Shown piece after piece: positions 17,894 through 25,694 of a stretch of DNA of 64,000 nucleotides. The notes beneath the pieces are model-generated. The model ran no database searches, was not told where the DNA came from, and worked only from the letters and a program-made list of their open reading frames with translations. This stretch comes from DASQPA01 sp963757335. GTDB taxonomy: Bacteria > Acidobacteriota > Thermoanaerobaculia > Multivoradales > UBA5704. A program made the position numbers and the translations under genes. The DNA lies in assembly GCA_963757335.1 (NCBI GenBank), contig CAVWRJ010000024.1, positions 620,001 through 684,000 of the forward strand, written 5' to 3'. How positions within the stretch are numbered: position 1 is the first letter of the stretch; every line of letters starts with the position of its first letter.

Positions 17894-18742
17894 TTAAGGC
17901 CGGCGGGTTTCCAGCCAGAAGGCCTCGCCGTGGAGCGGCTGGCCGGCGAGGCCGGCGGAGCGGCCGATCCCCGCGAGCTTCCCTACCAGCTCCTCGTCGT
18001 GGGTGAGGAAGTGGTTGGGGAGGAGCACCGTGAGCCACGGGCAGTCGGCGAGCAGATAGGCGGCGAGCAGGTACTGCTCCGAGTAGTAGCGCCCCCCCCA
18101 CTCCGGCGGATAGTCCCAGGGGAGATAGATGTCGTGCACCCCGAGCGCCACCCCCGGCGCGAGCGCCGGCAGGACCTCCAGAAAGGTCACCGCGGTGTCC
18201 GAGTTCTGGAACACCCGGTGAGAGCCGTCGTGGAAGACGACGTCCCCTGCCTGGAGATCGGCGAAGAGGCCCAAGTCGGCATCCTCTAAAGGGGTGCGCA
18301 CGACCTCGTCGCAGAGGGCGTCGATCTCGGCCCGCGGCGCCGGGTCGATCGAGACGATCCGCGTCGGGAGGCCGAAGTCGCGCACTGCCTGACGGGCGAA
18401 GCGGGTCGAGTCGCCCGAGCCCACTTCGACGTAGAGGCGCGGCTTCCGGAGTGCCAAGAGGCCATAGAGGGTGATGCCGTCGAGCGGCGGGAAGAAGGGG
18501 TTCTCCCAACGCGGCTTCGTCGGATCGGCGGTGCTCGCCGGGATGGCGGCGAGGAAGGGGGCGAGGGCGGCGATCGCCTCCAGCCGGGCGGCGTAGGCGG
18601 AGCGGCCGGCGTCGATCCGCTCCCACAACCCCGGGTGGGCCGGCTCCCCGTAGCCGTAGCGCGGCCGGGGCCGCACCGGATAGTCGAGATCGAGCGACCG
18701 CCCCTCGGACTTCTGCGCGCGGAGCCGCCGCCAGGGATTCAT
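17894..18742 (-). CDS. Class I SAM-dependent methyltransferase
   Basis: A 282-residue protein with SAM-binding motif I VEVGSGDSTRFA (about 105-116), acidic loop SIDPAP and HDGSH. It resembles Methyltransf_24-type enzymes that modify sugars or small molecules. A hydrophilic N-terminal ~85 residues precedes the fold. Substrate cannot be read. It is the first gene of the pair with the patatin and has a candidate promoter about 180 bp upstream. Confidence 0.78.
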   Translation of the reverse strand: MNPWRRLRAQKSEGRSLDLDYPVRPRPRYGYGEPAHPGLWERIDAGRSAYAARLEAIAALAPFLAAIPASTADPTKPRWENPFFPPLDGITLYGLLALRKPRLYVEVGSGDSTRFARQAVRDFGLPTRIVSIDPAPRAEIDALCDEVVRTPLEDADLGLFADLQAGDVVFHDGSHRVFQNSDTAVTFLEVLPALAPGVALGVHDIYLPWDYPPEWGGRYYSEQYLLAAYLLADCPWLTVLLPNHFLTHDEELVGKLAGIGRSAGLAGQPLHGEAFWLETRRP

Positions 18743-18835
18743 GGAAAAAGCGTAGCACGAAGTACCGGAACGTACTCCGGAGAGGACGTCTTCCAGAGTT
18801 GTGGGAGGGGGAGAGAAGCGCGGAAGGAGCCGGAA

Positions 18836-18878
18836 AAGAAAAAGGGCTTGAGCACCGGGGGGGAGTGGTACCCAAGCC
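18836..18878 (-). terminator. Strong minus-strand intrinsic terminator
   Basis: Reading the minus strand, GGCTTGGGTACC (18878-18867) pairs along all 12 bases, with two G-U pairs, to GGTGCTCAAGCC (18856-18845). The loop is 10 nt and the tail is CTTTTTCTTTT. It lies 182 bp after the phospholipase-D-type gene and 103 bp before the methyltransferase start. It may end the former, or act on a leader or small RNA started at the promoter between them. Confidence 0.65.
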
Positions 18879-18924
18879 TAGAGAGAGTCATGGCCACGGA
18901 AACCGTTAAGCGTCCGTTGCCTTC

Positions 18925-18954
18925 TATCTAGTGTGGTGTTCCTCCCCCGGTCAA
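18925..18954 (-). promoter_or_regulatory. Candidate sigma-70-type promoter
   Basis: On the minus strand, TTGACC (complement of 18949-18954), an 18-bp spacer and TAGATA (complement of 18925-18930). The transcript would start near 18918 and meet the hairpin terminator about 40-80 nt later, which gives either a short RNA of roughly 80 nt or an attenuated leader for the methyltransferase gene. The rest of the 317-bp gap 18743-19059 holds nothing else I recognise. Confidence 0.45.
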
Positions 18955-19059
18955 CGTGACAAAAAAGCCGAAAGAAATTTTGAGGAATTTTTGGCCGCGC
19001 TCGGCCCGGTGGAAGCTCTACCTTTGCTATCAACAGGTTAGAGCGATTCTCGCGGACTC

Positions 19060-20364
19060 TTAGAGAAGGGGGGAGAGGAGGCGGGCGAGGCGGTCGCCGG
19101 CTCGGTGGGGGAGGGAACGGGCGCGCCAGGGGCCGGATTTGACCTCCGTGGCATGGTGGAGGTCGCGGAGGAAGGCCTCCTCCATGACCTCGCCGGTCTC
19201 CTGGTCGAGGATCACCAGATTGCACTCGGCGTTGAAGACGAAGGAGCGGAAGTCGAGGTTGGTCGAGCCGACGACCGAGACCTGCCCGTCGGCGACGAGG
19301 GTCTTGGCGTGGAGGATGGCGCGCTCGTACTCGTAAACCCGGACCCCGCGGTCGAGGAGGTCCCCGAAGTAGCCGTGCCCGGCGTGGCGGACTAAGGGGA
19401 CGTCGGTCTTCCCCGGCAGGAGGAGGCGCACGTCCACCCCCCGCGCCACCGCCTCGCCGAGGATCTCAACCGCCGTGTGCCCGGGGGCAAAATAGGCGTT
19501 GGTGAGATAGACCGAGCGCCGCGCCGAGCCGACGATGGCGGCGAAGACCGCCGCGGCCTCCCCCTGGCCACGGCCGGGGCGGGTGTCGAGGACGAGGATG
19601 CGCGCTCCCGGCGCCTCGGCGGCGCTCGCCGGCAGGGGATCGAGCGCGAGCAGATCGCCGCTCGAGCGCGCCCACCCCTCGCAGAAGACGGTCGCCAGGT
19701 CCCAGGCGGCGGGGCCTTCCACCCGCACGTGGGTGTCGCGCCAGGTGTCGAGCGGCCGGCTGACGTGGTGGTGACGATGGCGATGGCGGCGGACGAGGGA
19801 ACCGTACTCCTCGCCGATGTTCATCCCGCCGGAGAAGGCGATCTTCCGGTCGACGACGAAGATCTTCCGGTGATCGCGGACGAGATGATGGAAGAGGTCG
19901 GTCAAGAGCGGATGGAAGACCTTGACCTGCACTCCGCCGCCCTCGAGCTCGGCCCAGAACAGGCGCTTGGTGCCGAACGAGCCCACGGCGTCGGTCAGCA
20001 CCCGGACCTGGACCCCGCGCTTGGCGGCGGCGGCCAGGTACTCGGCGAACAGCCGGCCGGTGCCGTCGTCGCGGAAGATATAGGACTCGACGAGGATCTC
20101 GCGCTCGGCCGTGGCCGCCGCCTCCCGCATGGAGGCGAACGCCTCCTCGCCGGAGAAGAACACCTGAACCTCGTTGCCGCCGAAGATGGGAGCGCTGTCG
20201 ATCCGCCGCAGGAGGACCTCGAACCGCGGGTCCGAGAGGCCGTCGAGCTCCGCCGCGATCCGCCCCACCTTCCCCACCCGCAGCTCAGCAGGCAGCCGCC
20301 GCCCCGCGAGCGGCCGCGGGATCGGGCGGAACATGCGGAAGCGCCGTCGGCGCAGGCTTCTCAT
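19060..20364 (-). CDS. Phospholipase-D-family protein (cardiolipin-synthase-like)
   Basis: A 434-residue protein from ATG 20364 (MRSLRRRRFRMF); the frame stays open upstream but that part is low-complexity. Two HKD motifs are present: H-R-K-IFVV-D followed by GGMN, and H-A-K-TLVA-D followed by GSTNLD. Linking segments such as ILVESYIFRDDGTG and the ANAYFAP-like TNAYFAP match cardiolipin synthases that join two phosphatidylglycerols. There are no N-terminal membrane helices, as in ClsB-type enzymes. A His-rich stretch (HRHRHHH) is unusual. Transcription appears independent of neighbours. Confidence 0.87.
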   Translation of the reverse strand: MRSLRRRRFRMFRPIPRPLAGRRLPAELRVGKVGRIAAELDGLSDPRFEVLLRRIDSAPIFGGNEVQVFFSGEEAFASMREAAATAEREILVESYIFRDDGTGRLFAEYLAAAAKRGVQVRVLTDAVGSFGTKRLFWAELEGGGVQVKVFHPLLTDLFHHLVRDHRKIFVVDRKIAFSGGMNIGEEYGSLVRRHRHRHHHVSRPLDTWRDTHVRVEGPAAWDLATVFCEGWARSSGDLLALDPLPASAAEAPGARILVLDTRPGRGQGEAAAVFAAIVGSARRSVYLTNAYFAPGHTAVEILGEAVARGVDVRLLLPGKTDVPLVRHAGHGYFGDLLDRGVRVYEYERAILHAKTLVADGQVSVVGSTNLDFRSFVFNAECNLVILDQETGEVMEEAFLRDLHHATEVKSGPWRARSLPHRAGDRLARLLSPLL

Positions 20365-20443
20365 GACGGGGTGGAGGGGACGAGCTGGGGAGAAGTATGG
20401 CAGAGGTGAGGAGCGACTCGGCACGCAGCGGCGGGTGGCGGTC

Positions 20444-20473
20444 GCCGGGGCGGCCCGCCCGGGCCGCCCCGGC
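20444..20473. terminator. Strong GC hairpin after the cysteine-rich peptide gene
   Basis: A perfect 12-bp stem GCCGGGGCGGCC/GGCCGCCCCGGC with a 6-nt loop lies 9 bp past the stop of the minus-strand peptide gene. No T-run follows on that strand; GTATTTTT follows on the plus strand. It is probably a transcription-end structure. Confidence 0.45.
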
Positions 20474-20482
20474 GGAGTATTT

Positions 20483-20824
20483 TTAGCAGCAGGAGATGAA
20501 CTGGCTACAGGTCCCGCCGCCGCAATCGGCGTTCGTGTTGCAGTTCTTGACGGACGAGCAGCCGCACGGGCAATAGCCGTGGTACTTGATCGAGGAGCTA
20601 CCATCGATCGCCAGCCACTCGGGGAGGGCTGGAGTGGAGATCGCGGGAGCGGGCGAGGCGAAGGTGGCGGGGGCTTCCAGATTGCAGGCCGGGGTGAGCG
20701 GCGACGCGGCGGGGCTGGTGATCGCGGGCTGCGCCGGTACCGGAGACGCCGCGGCCGGTAGGACGGCGAGCAGGGCAGCGGCGATGCAGGCGAAGAGGAT
20801 CGTTCTGGCGCAGGGCTTGGACAT
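20483..20824 (-). CDS. Small exported cysteine-rich protein
   Basis: A 113-residue product from ATG 20824, preceded by AAGGAG at 8 bases. A signal peptide (TILFACIAAALLAVLPAAASP) is followed by a Pro/Ala/Ser-rich spacer, then a C-terminal knot of eight cysteines in 29 residues: CPCGC, KNC, ADC, GTC and a final CC. The spacing in NCNTNADCGGGTC recalls cysteine-rich repeats found in secreted bacterial proteins. No maturation enzyme, exporter or immunity gene is next to it, so a RiPP or toxin role has no support. It is divergent from the thioesterase gene. Function unknown. Confidence 0.7.
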   Translation of the reverse strand: MSKPCARTILFACIAAALLAVLPAAASPVPAQPAITSPAASPLTPACNLEAPATFASPAPAISTPALPEWLAIDGSSSIKYHGYCPCGCSSVKNCNTNADCGGGTCSQFISCC

Positions 20825-20938
20825 GGCCTGTCTCCTTCTTAGATTGAGGTCGCGGGAGGGCGGCCTCCACTTCTGGTAGTGCCTTGAGCGGGTCCCGGAC
20901 GGGACCCGGCGATTGGGCGCGCTCGCAATGGCCATAGA

Positions 20939-21379
20939 ATGACCCCGCCGATGAGCGAACCGCGGAAGACCCGTCATGTCGAGCCGATCTCCGTCCGTTG
21001 GGGAGACATGGACGTCATGGGGCACGTCAACAACGCCCAGTACTTCACCTACTGCGAGTCCGCCCGGATGAGCTACTTCCGCGCAGTGGGCATGGACGAG
21101 CACCGGGAGGGCGGCCGCTTCGGGCCGGCGCTCGCCTCGGCGCAGCTCAACTTCCGCCAGCAGGTGCGCTACCCGGCCGAGCTCGCCGTCGCCACCCGGG
21201 TCTCCGAGATCGGCCGCACCAGCTTCCGCATGGAGTACGAGATCCTCCCCCAGGCCGGCGGTCGGCCGGTGGCCGACGGCTTCGGGGTGATCGTCTGGGT
21301 CGACTACGAGAGCGGCCGTCCGGTACCCCTGCCGGCGGAGCTCCGGGCGGCGATCGAGCGCTTCGAAGGCCTGGGGTGA
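20939..21379 (+). CDS. Acyl-CoA thioesterase (4HBT hotdog fold)
   Basis: A 146-residue hotdog-fold protein. The 4-hydroxybenzoyl-CoA-thioesterase active-site pattern RWGDMDVMGHVNNAQY is present with the catalytic Asp. Length and layout fit YbgC/FcbC-like thioesterases that hydrolyse acyl-CoAs. ATG 20939 and 20951 are both possible; neither has a good ribosome-binding site. Its stop overlaps the start of the GNAT gene (GTGA), so the two are coupled. Confidence 0.88.
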   Translation: MTPPMSEPRKTRHVEPISVRWGDMDVMGHVNNAQYFTYCESARMSYFRAVGMDEHREGGRFGPALASAQLNFRQQVRYPAELAVATRVSEIGRTSFRMEYEILPQAGGRPVADGFGVIVWVDYESGRPVPLPAELRAAIERFEGLG

Positions 21380-22047
21380 CCCTCCGCTCGTACCTCCCGG
21401 CCGACCGGGCAGCGGTGCGCGAGCTGTGCTGCGCGGCGGCTTACGGCGACATCCCCCTGGAGTCGTTCTACCCCGACCGCGTTCTCTTCGCCGATCTGAT
21501 GACCCGCTACTACCTGGAGTGGGAGCCCGGTTCCTCCTGGGTGGCGGAGGCGGACGGCCGGTTGGTGGGGTACCTCCTCGGCTGCGGCGACACCCGGCGG
21601 CAGCGCCGGGTACAGCTCACCCGGGTAGTGCCGGCGGCGCTCGTCGGCTTCGTCCGCCGGGGCGGGCTCTGGAACGGGGCCACCTGGCGCCTGCTGGCCG
21701 CCAACCTCGGCCGTCTTCCCACTTGGAGCGCCATCCGGAGCACCACCCGGAGCGCCGGCTTCGATCACGACCGCTATCCGGCCCATCTCCACATCGGCCT
21801 CGACGCCGCGTTTCGCGGCAGGCATCTCGGCCGCCGCCTGGTCGAAGCCTTCCTCGCCCAGCTCTCTGCGGCGGGGGTGCCGGGGGTGCACGCCGTGGTC
21901 CTGGCGGAGAACGCTCCGGCCGGCCGCTTTTTCGAGCACCTGGGCTTTCGTCCTCTCGCCCACGGTTTGGCCCTCCGCCGGCCGGGCCAGGCGGGCGCGC
22001 CCGGGAAAGTCGTCTACGGGCGGAGCCTCGCGGGGAGGCTGGCGTGA
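21376..22047 (+). CDS. GNAT-family N-acetyltransferase
   Basis: A 223-residue protein starting at GTG 21376, which overlaps the thioesterase stop by 4 bp. The acetyl-CoA-binding segment is GRHLGRRLVEAFLAQL (R/Q-x-x-G-x-G/A pattern), followed by VVLAENAPAGRFFEHLGF, the usual motif B. An N-terminal half of about 115 residues with no motif lies before it. Substrate unknown. Confidence 0.8.
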   Translation: MTLRSYLPADRAAVRELCCAAAYGDIPLESFYPDRVLFADLMTRYYLEWEPGSSWVAEADGRLVGYLLGCGDTRRQRRVQLTRVVPAALVGFVRRGGLWNGATWRLLAANLGRLPTWSAIRSTTRSAGFDHDRYPAHLHIGLDAAFRGRHLGRRLVEAFLAQLSAAGVPGVHAVVLAENAPAGRFFEHLGFRPLAHGLALRRPGQAGAPGKVVYGRSLAGRLA

Positions 22048-22096
22048 TAAAAATCTTCCGCCGAAGCACCTTTGACCCTGAAGGAGGAGAACCCCG

Positions 22097-22459
22097 ATGT
22101 TCCTCGGACTGCGCACCGCGATCTACCCCGTGCCCGATCTCGACCGCGCCAAGGCGTGGTACGCGAAAGCCCTCGGGATCGAGCCCTACTTCGACGAACC
22201 GTTCTACGTCGGCTTCGAGGTCGGCGGTTTCGAGCTGGGGCTCGATCCCGACACCGGCCGGAATCAGCCGGGGGCGGCCGGGGTCACCGCCTACTGGGGG
22301 GTCGAGGACGCCGACGCGGCGCACGCCCAACTCCTGGCGGCCGGTGCCACCCCGTACTCCCCGGTCGCCGAGGTCGGGGGCGGCATCCGGGTGGCGACCG
22401 TGCTCGATCCCTTCGGCAACGTCTTCGGGTTGATCGAGAACCCGCATTTCAAGGGCTGA
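22097..22459 (+). CDS. VOC-family (glyoxalase/bleomycin-resistance fold) protein
   Basis: A 120-residue single-domain VOC protein. Typical features are YPVPDLDRAKAWYAKALG at the N-terminus and VLDPFGNVFGLIENP at the C-terminus, including the metal-ligand Glu near the end. AAGGAGGAG lies before the ATG. These small proteins range from lyases to ligand-binding proteins, so the substrate is open. Confidence 0.85.
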   Translation: MFLGLRTAIYPVPDLDRAKAWYAKALGIEPYFDEPFYVGFEVGGFELGLDPDTGRNQPGAAGVTAYWGVEDADAAHAQLLAAGATPYSPVAEVGGGIRVATVLDPFGNVFGLIENPHFKG

Positions 22460-22481
22460 GCCCATACTCCCAACAAGGCCC

Positions 22482-22616
22482 GTCAAAGTCGAATCTGGCG
22501 TCTCTAAGGCTTCTGTAAGGCTCTGTCGTAGGGGCACCCCCCTGTGGGTGCCCTGGGAGGGAGGGCGGCCACGGGGGGCCCGCCCCTACGCTCCAAGCCA
22601 AAATCTCGACTTTGAC
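22482..22616. repeat. Nested palindromic extragenic element (MITE/REP-like)
   Basis: Outer inverted repeat GTCAAAGTCGA (22482-22492) and its exact complement (22606-22616). An inner pair CGTAGGGGC (22527-22535) and GCCCCTACG (22582-22590) encloses GGGGCACCC-CCTGTG-GGGTGCCC-like and CCACGGGGGGCCC segments that can pair further. The 135-bp unit has no ORF and fills most of the gap between the VOC and the next gene. The GTAGGGGC...GCCCCTAC style is known from repetitive extragenic elements in many genomes. Confidence 0.7.
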
Positions 22617-22712
22617 GAGATCCTGGTACCTCCAAGGCCCCGGCTTGCCTCTTGCACGGTCATGCCGTAGGATCGGCCGCGTCCGACTCCCGATCCAGGA
22701 GGGCTTTTTCGT

Positions 22713-23474
22713 ATGCGCGTCCCGTGGACCGTCGTCCTCGTCGCCGCCCTCACCACCGGTGCCGCCGCGGCTTCTCCCGCCATGGAGGAGTGGCGGGACT
22801 ATGCAGGACAGTTGGACGGTCCCATCCCCATCCGCATGACCCTGTCGATCCAGCCGGATCGGCACATCGCCGGCTCCTACTTCTACGTCAAGCACTTGAA
22901 GGACATCCCGATCGCGGGCGAGATCGCCGCGGACCTGACGGTCGTCCTCCGCGAGTACGGCGAGCCGGGGCGGGTGACCGGCGTCTTCCGCGGCAAATTC
23001 GAGGGCCGGGAGGAGGCCGGGCAGCGGCTCGCCTACGACCAGATCGTGGGGTGCTGGTCGAAGCCCGACGGCTCCGGTCCGCGGCTCTTCCGGCTCGCCC
23101 AGTCGAGCGACCGGCTCCGCCGGCGGGGGGAGAACCGCTACGCCGTGGCCGGCCTCCGCGACGACGGGGCGGTCGAGCGCTTCGCCCAGCGCTTCGTGGC
23201 CGCCCTCCTCGCCGGGGACCGCGCCCGGGTCGCCGCGGCGATCCACCTGCCGATCGTCGTCCGGGTCGGCGGCTGGCCGATCCGGATCCGGCACAAGGAG
23301 GTTCTCCTCGCGCGCTTCGACTCGATCTTTACGCCCGCCTATCGCCAGGCCCTGGCGAGCGCCGTACCCCACGACATGCCGGCCCGAGACGCCGGGGTCC
23401 GGCTGGGCGAGCACGGCGAGGCCTGGATCGGCGACCGCGACGGGGCGTTGCAGGTGATCGTAATCAACAATTGA
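22713..23474 (+). CDS. Exported protein of unknown function
   Basis: A 253-residue product with a signal peptide (MRVPWTVVLVAALTTGAAAA). The mature N-terminal half repeats beta-like stretches (IPIRMTLSIQPDRHIAGSYFYV, VTGVFRGKFEGR) that resemble lipid- or ligand-binding beta-barrels. The C-terminal ~90 residues (VERFAQRFVAALLAGDRARVAAAIHLPI) look like an SnoaL/NTF2-type domain. I cannot assign a function. The gene follows the palindromic repeat and has AGGAGGG before the ATG. Confidence 0.65.
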   Translation: MRVPWTVVLVAALTTGAAAASPAMEEWRDYAGQLDGPIPIRMTLSIQPDRHIAGSYFYVKHLKDIPIAGEIAADLTVVLREYGEPGRVTGVFRGKFEGREEAGQRLAYDQIVGCWSKPDGSGPRLFRLAQSSDRLRRRGENRYAVAGLRDDGAVERFAQRFVAALLAGDRARVAAAIHLPIVVRVGGWPIRIRHKEVLLARFDSIFTPAYRQALASAVPHDMPARDAGVRLGEHGEAWIGDRDGALQVIVINN

Positions 23475-23549
23475 GAGCCTGGGTTCTGAGGCGGTGGAAA
23501 GAAATTTCTCCTCCGGGGTGTTTTCCCTCCTTGGAACGGAGAAGACACC

Positions 23550-25253
23550 ATGCCTGAGATCCGTCGCGCCCTCGTTACCCTCCTCAGCCTCCTTACCCTA
23601 GCGACCGTCGCCTTCCCGCTCCTTCCCTGGAGCGCCGGGATCGTCGCTACCGCCGACGCCCAGCCGGCCGCCGCTCGAGCGCCGGAGAGCACGCCCATCT
23701 TCGGCGAGGAGATCGACGTCCGGGTGGTCAACGTCGAGGTGGTGGTCACCGACAAGCAGGGCAACCGGGTGACCGGCCTCTCCCCCCAGGACTTCCGCCT
23801 GCGGGTCGACGGCAGGGATCTGCCTATCCAGTATTTCAGCGAGGTCCATGAGGGCCTGGCCGTCCCCCCGGCGTCCGCCGCCGAGACCGCCACGGCCGTG
23901 CAGCCGGCCGAGCCGCCCAGCTTGACCGCCGGCAAGGCGGTCGGCACCAGCTACCTCGTCTTCGTCGACGACTTCTTCACCGTCGCCGCCCAGCGTAACC
24001 CGGTCCTCGCTTCCATCCGGGAGCAGCTGGCGCGGCTCGGTCCCGACGACCGGATGGCGATCGTCGCCTACGACGGGCGCAAGCTCACCATGATCAGCTC
24101 GTGGTCGAATTCGCCCCGCGAGCTCGGCCACTCGATCGCCCAGGCCATGGACCGGCCGGCCTATGGCGCCCAGCGCGCCGCCGAGCTGCGCACCTTCGAG
24201 CAGGGCCGCCACGACGCGCCGGTCCTGGGCGCCGCCAACCCGGTCCAGGTCTCGGCGACGACGGCGCTCCACTTCGACGAGATCGGCTACGCCCGGGTGC
24301 TCGGGCAGCAGGTCGAGCGGGCGGCGACGGCGGCGGCCTCGGCTCTCCGCGCTTTCGCCCAGCCGCCGGGCCGCAAGGTGATGCTGCTCCTCTCCGGCGG
24401 CTGGCCCTACTCGGTGCAGGACTACATGCTGAACGCCGACCGGGTCGTCCTCTCCCGCGATCTGCCGGAGGGGGACAAGCTCCTGCGCCCCCTGGTGAGC
24501 ACGGCGAATCTCCTGGGCTACACCCTCTATCCCGTCGACGTCCCCGGGATCGAGCCCAGCCCGGCCGACGCCGCTAGCGAGGCGCCGGCCACCCCGCTTC
24601 ACGAGCGCAAGTTCCAGATCCAGCAGTCGCTCGAGTTCGTGGCCAAGGAGACCGGTGGCCGGGCGCTCCTCAACTCCCGGCGGACCGACGTCTTCAACAC
24701 CGCGGCCAGCGACACCACCTCCTACTACTGGCTGGGCTTCACCCCCGACCGCAAGCGCGACGACAAGCGCCACGACGTCAAGGTCGAGGTCCGCCGCGCG
24801 GGGCTCTCCGTCCGCACCCGCGACAACTTCTTCGACCTCTCGCGCTCGTCGGAGGTCTCGATGCAGGTCGAGAGCGCCATCCTCTTCGGCAACCCGGCGG
24901 GCTCGAGCGGCATGCCGATGCGGGTGGGCAAGTCCGTTGCGGCCGGCCGCGGCACCATGGAGGTCCCCCTCACCCTCGCCCTACCGGTCGATCGCATCAC
25001 GGTGCTGCCGGTGGGCGGCAAGTACGCCGCCCAGCTCGAGCTCCGCGCCGCCGCGCTCAACGAGACCGGGGAGCGCTCGGACATCCCCGTCATCCCCTTG
25101 AACCTCTCCTCGGCCAAGCCGCCGGCGGCCAACGGCCACGTCCGTTACGACGTGAAGCTCAAGCTCCGCGCCGTCCCCCAGCACCTGGTGGTGGCGATCT
25201 ACGACTCGCCGAGCGGCAAGGTGACGCTCGCGGAGGCCGATGTCCGGCCGTAG
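23550..25253 (+). CDS. VWFA-related protein of the acidobacterial type
   Basis: A 567-residue exported protein. The segment FGEEIDVRVVNVEVVVTDKQGNRVTGL, then DFRLRVDGRDLPIQYF, is the N-terminal signature of the VWFA-related Acidobacterial family (TIGR03436). A vWA-like domain follows (YLVFVDDFFTV ... KVMLLLSGGWPY), but the classical DxSxS site reads DDFFT, so metal binding may be lost. The C-terminal third is beta-rich. A signal peptide is present (TLLSLLTLATVAF). It is a lineage marker with unknown role. Confidence 0.85.
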   Translation: MPEIRRALVTLLSLLTLATVAFPLLPWSAGIVATADAQPAAARAPESTPIFGEEIDVRVVNVEVVVTDKQGNRVTGLSPQDFRLRVDGRDLPIQYFSEVHEGLAVPPASAAETATAVQPAEPPSLTAGKAVGTSYLVFVDDFFTVAAQRNPVLASIREQLARLGPDDRMAIVAYDGRKLTMISSWSNSPRELGHSIAQAMDRPAYGAQRAAELRTFEQGRHDAPVLGAANPVQVSATTALHFDEIGYARVLGQQVERAATAAASALRAFAQPPGRKVMLLLSGGWPYSVQDYMLNADRVVLSRDLPEGDKLLRPLVSTANLLGYTLYPVDVPGIEPSPADAASEAPATPLHERKFQIQQSLEFVAKETGGRALLNSRRTDVFNTAASDTTSYYWLGFTPDRKRDDKRHDVKVEVRRAGLSVRTRDNFFDLSRSSEVSMQVESAILFGNPAGSSGMPMRVGKSVAAGRGTMEVPLTLALPVDRITVLPVGGKYAAQLELRAAALNETGERSDIPVIPLNLSSAKPPAANGHVRYDVKLKLRAVPQHLVVAIYDSPSGKVTLAEADVRP

Positions 25254-25336
25254 AGACCTCCCTGGAACCTCCTTCGGGCCCCGCCTCCGGTACAGATGTT
25301 GCAGCCGGCTTCTCGGGCGGCCCCAAGGAGGTTTCG

Positions 25337-25690
25337 ATGCAATCCGTCGTCGCAGAAACCGTTGAAGTGGCGATAGGGCCGCCGGCCGACGGCTTTGTCG
25401 CCCTCTCCCGTTTCACCATCGCCAACGGCATGGAGGCCGAGGTGTGGCAGGCCTTCAAGGGGCGGCCGCATCAGGTGGACGGGGCGGCCGGCTTCGTGCG
25501 GATGGAGGTGCTCGCCCCCGTCGATACCCCGGCGGAGGTCTGGCTCTTCACCTGGTGGACGGACGAGGCGAGCTACCGGACCTGGCACCATGGCCATTCC
25601 TACCGAGACGCTCACCGCGGCATCCCCCGCGGCCTGAAGCTCGTTCCGGGGAGCGCCTCGGTGCGCTGCTTCGCCCACGTCAGCTCCTAG
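25337..25690 (+). CDS. ABM-domain (antibiotic biosynthesis monooxygenase-like) protein
   Basis: A 117-residue dimeric alpha-beta barrel protein of the ABM/HmoA kind, with FVALSRFTIANGMEAEVWQAF, a middle ...FVRMEVL... strand and TWWTDEASYRTWHHGHSYRDAH. The last segment resembles the W..HH region of heme-degrading monooxygenases. AAGGAGG precedes the ATG. It ends 4 bp before the cobalamin-binding kinase gene, so they likely share a transcript, an interesting pairing of a possible heme or oxygen enzyme with a B12 sensor. Confidence 0.75.
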   Translation: MQSVVAETVEVAIGPPADGFVALSRFTIANGMEAEVWQAFKGRPHQVDGAAGFVRMEVLAPVDTPAEVWLFTWWTDEASYRTWHHGHSYRDAHRGIPRGLKLVPGSASVRCFAHVSS

Positions 25691-25694
25691 CGCC

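Noticed and set aside
20365..20938. RiPP biosynthetic cluster around the cysteine-rich peptide
   Set aside because: No radical SAM, LanM/YcaO, cyclase or dedicated exporter is nearby; the adjacent phospholipase-D-type protein is a standard lipid enzyme.
23550..25253. Functional MIDAS-type vWA in the VWFA-related protein
   Set aside because: The DxSxS position reads DDFFT, so only the fold is claimed, not metal-dependent binding.
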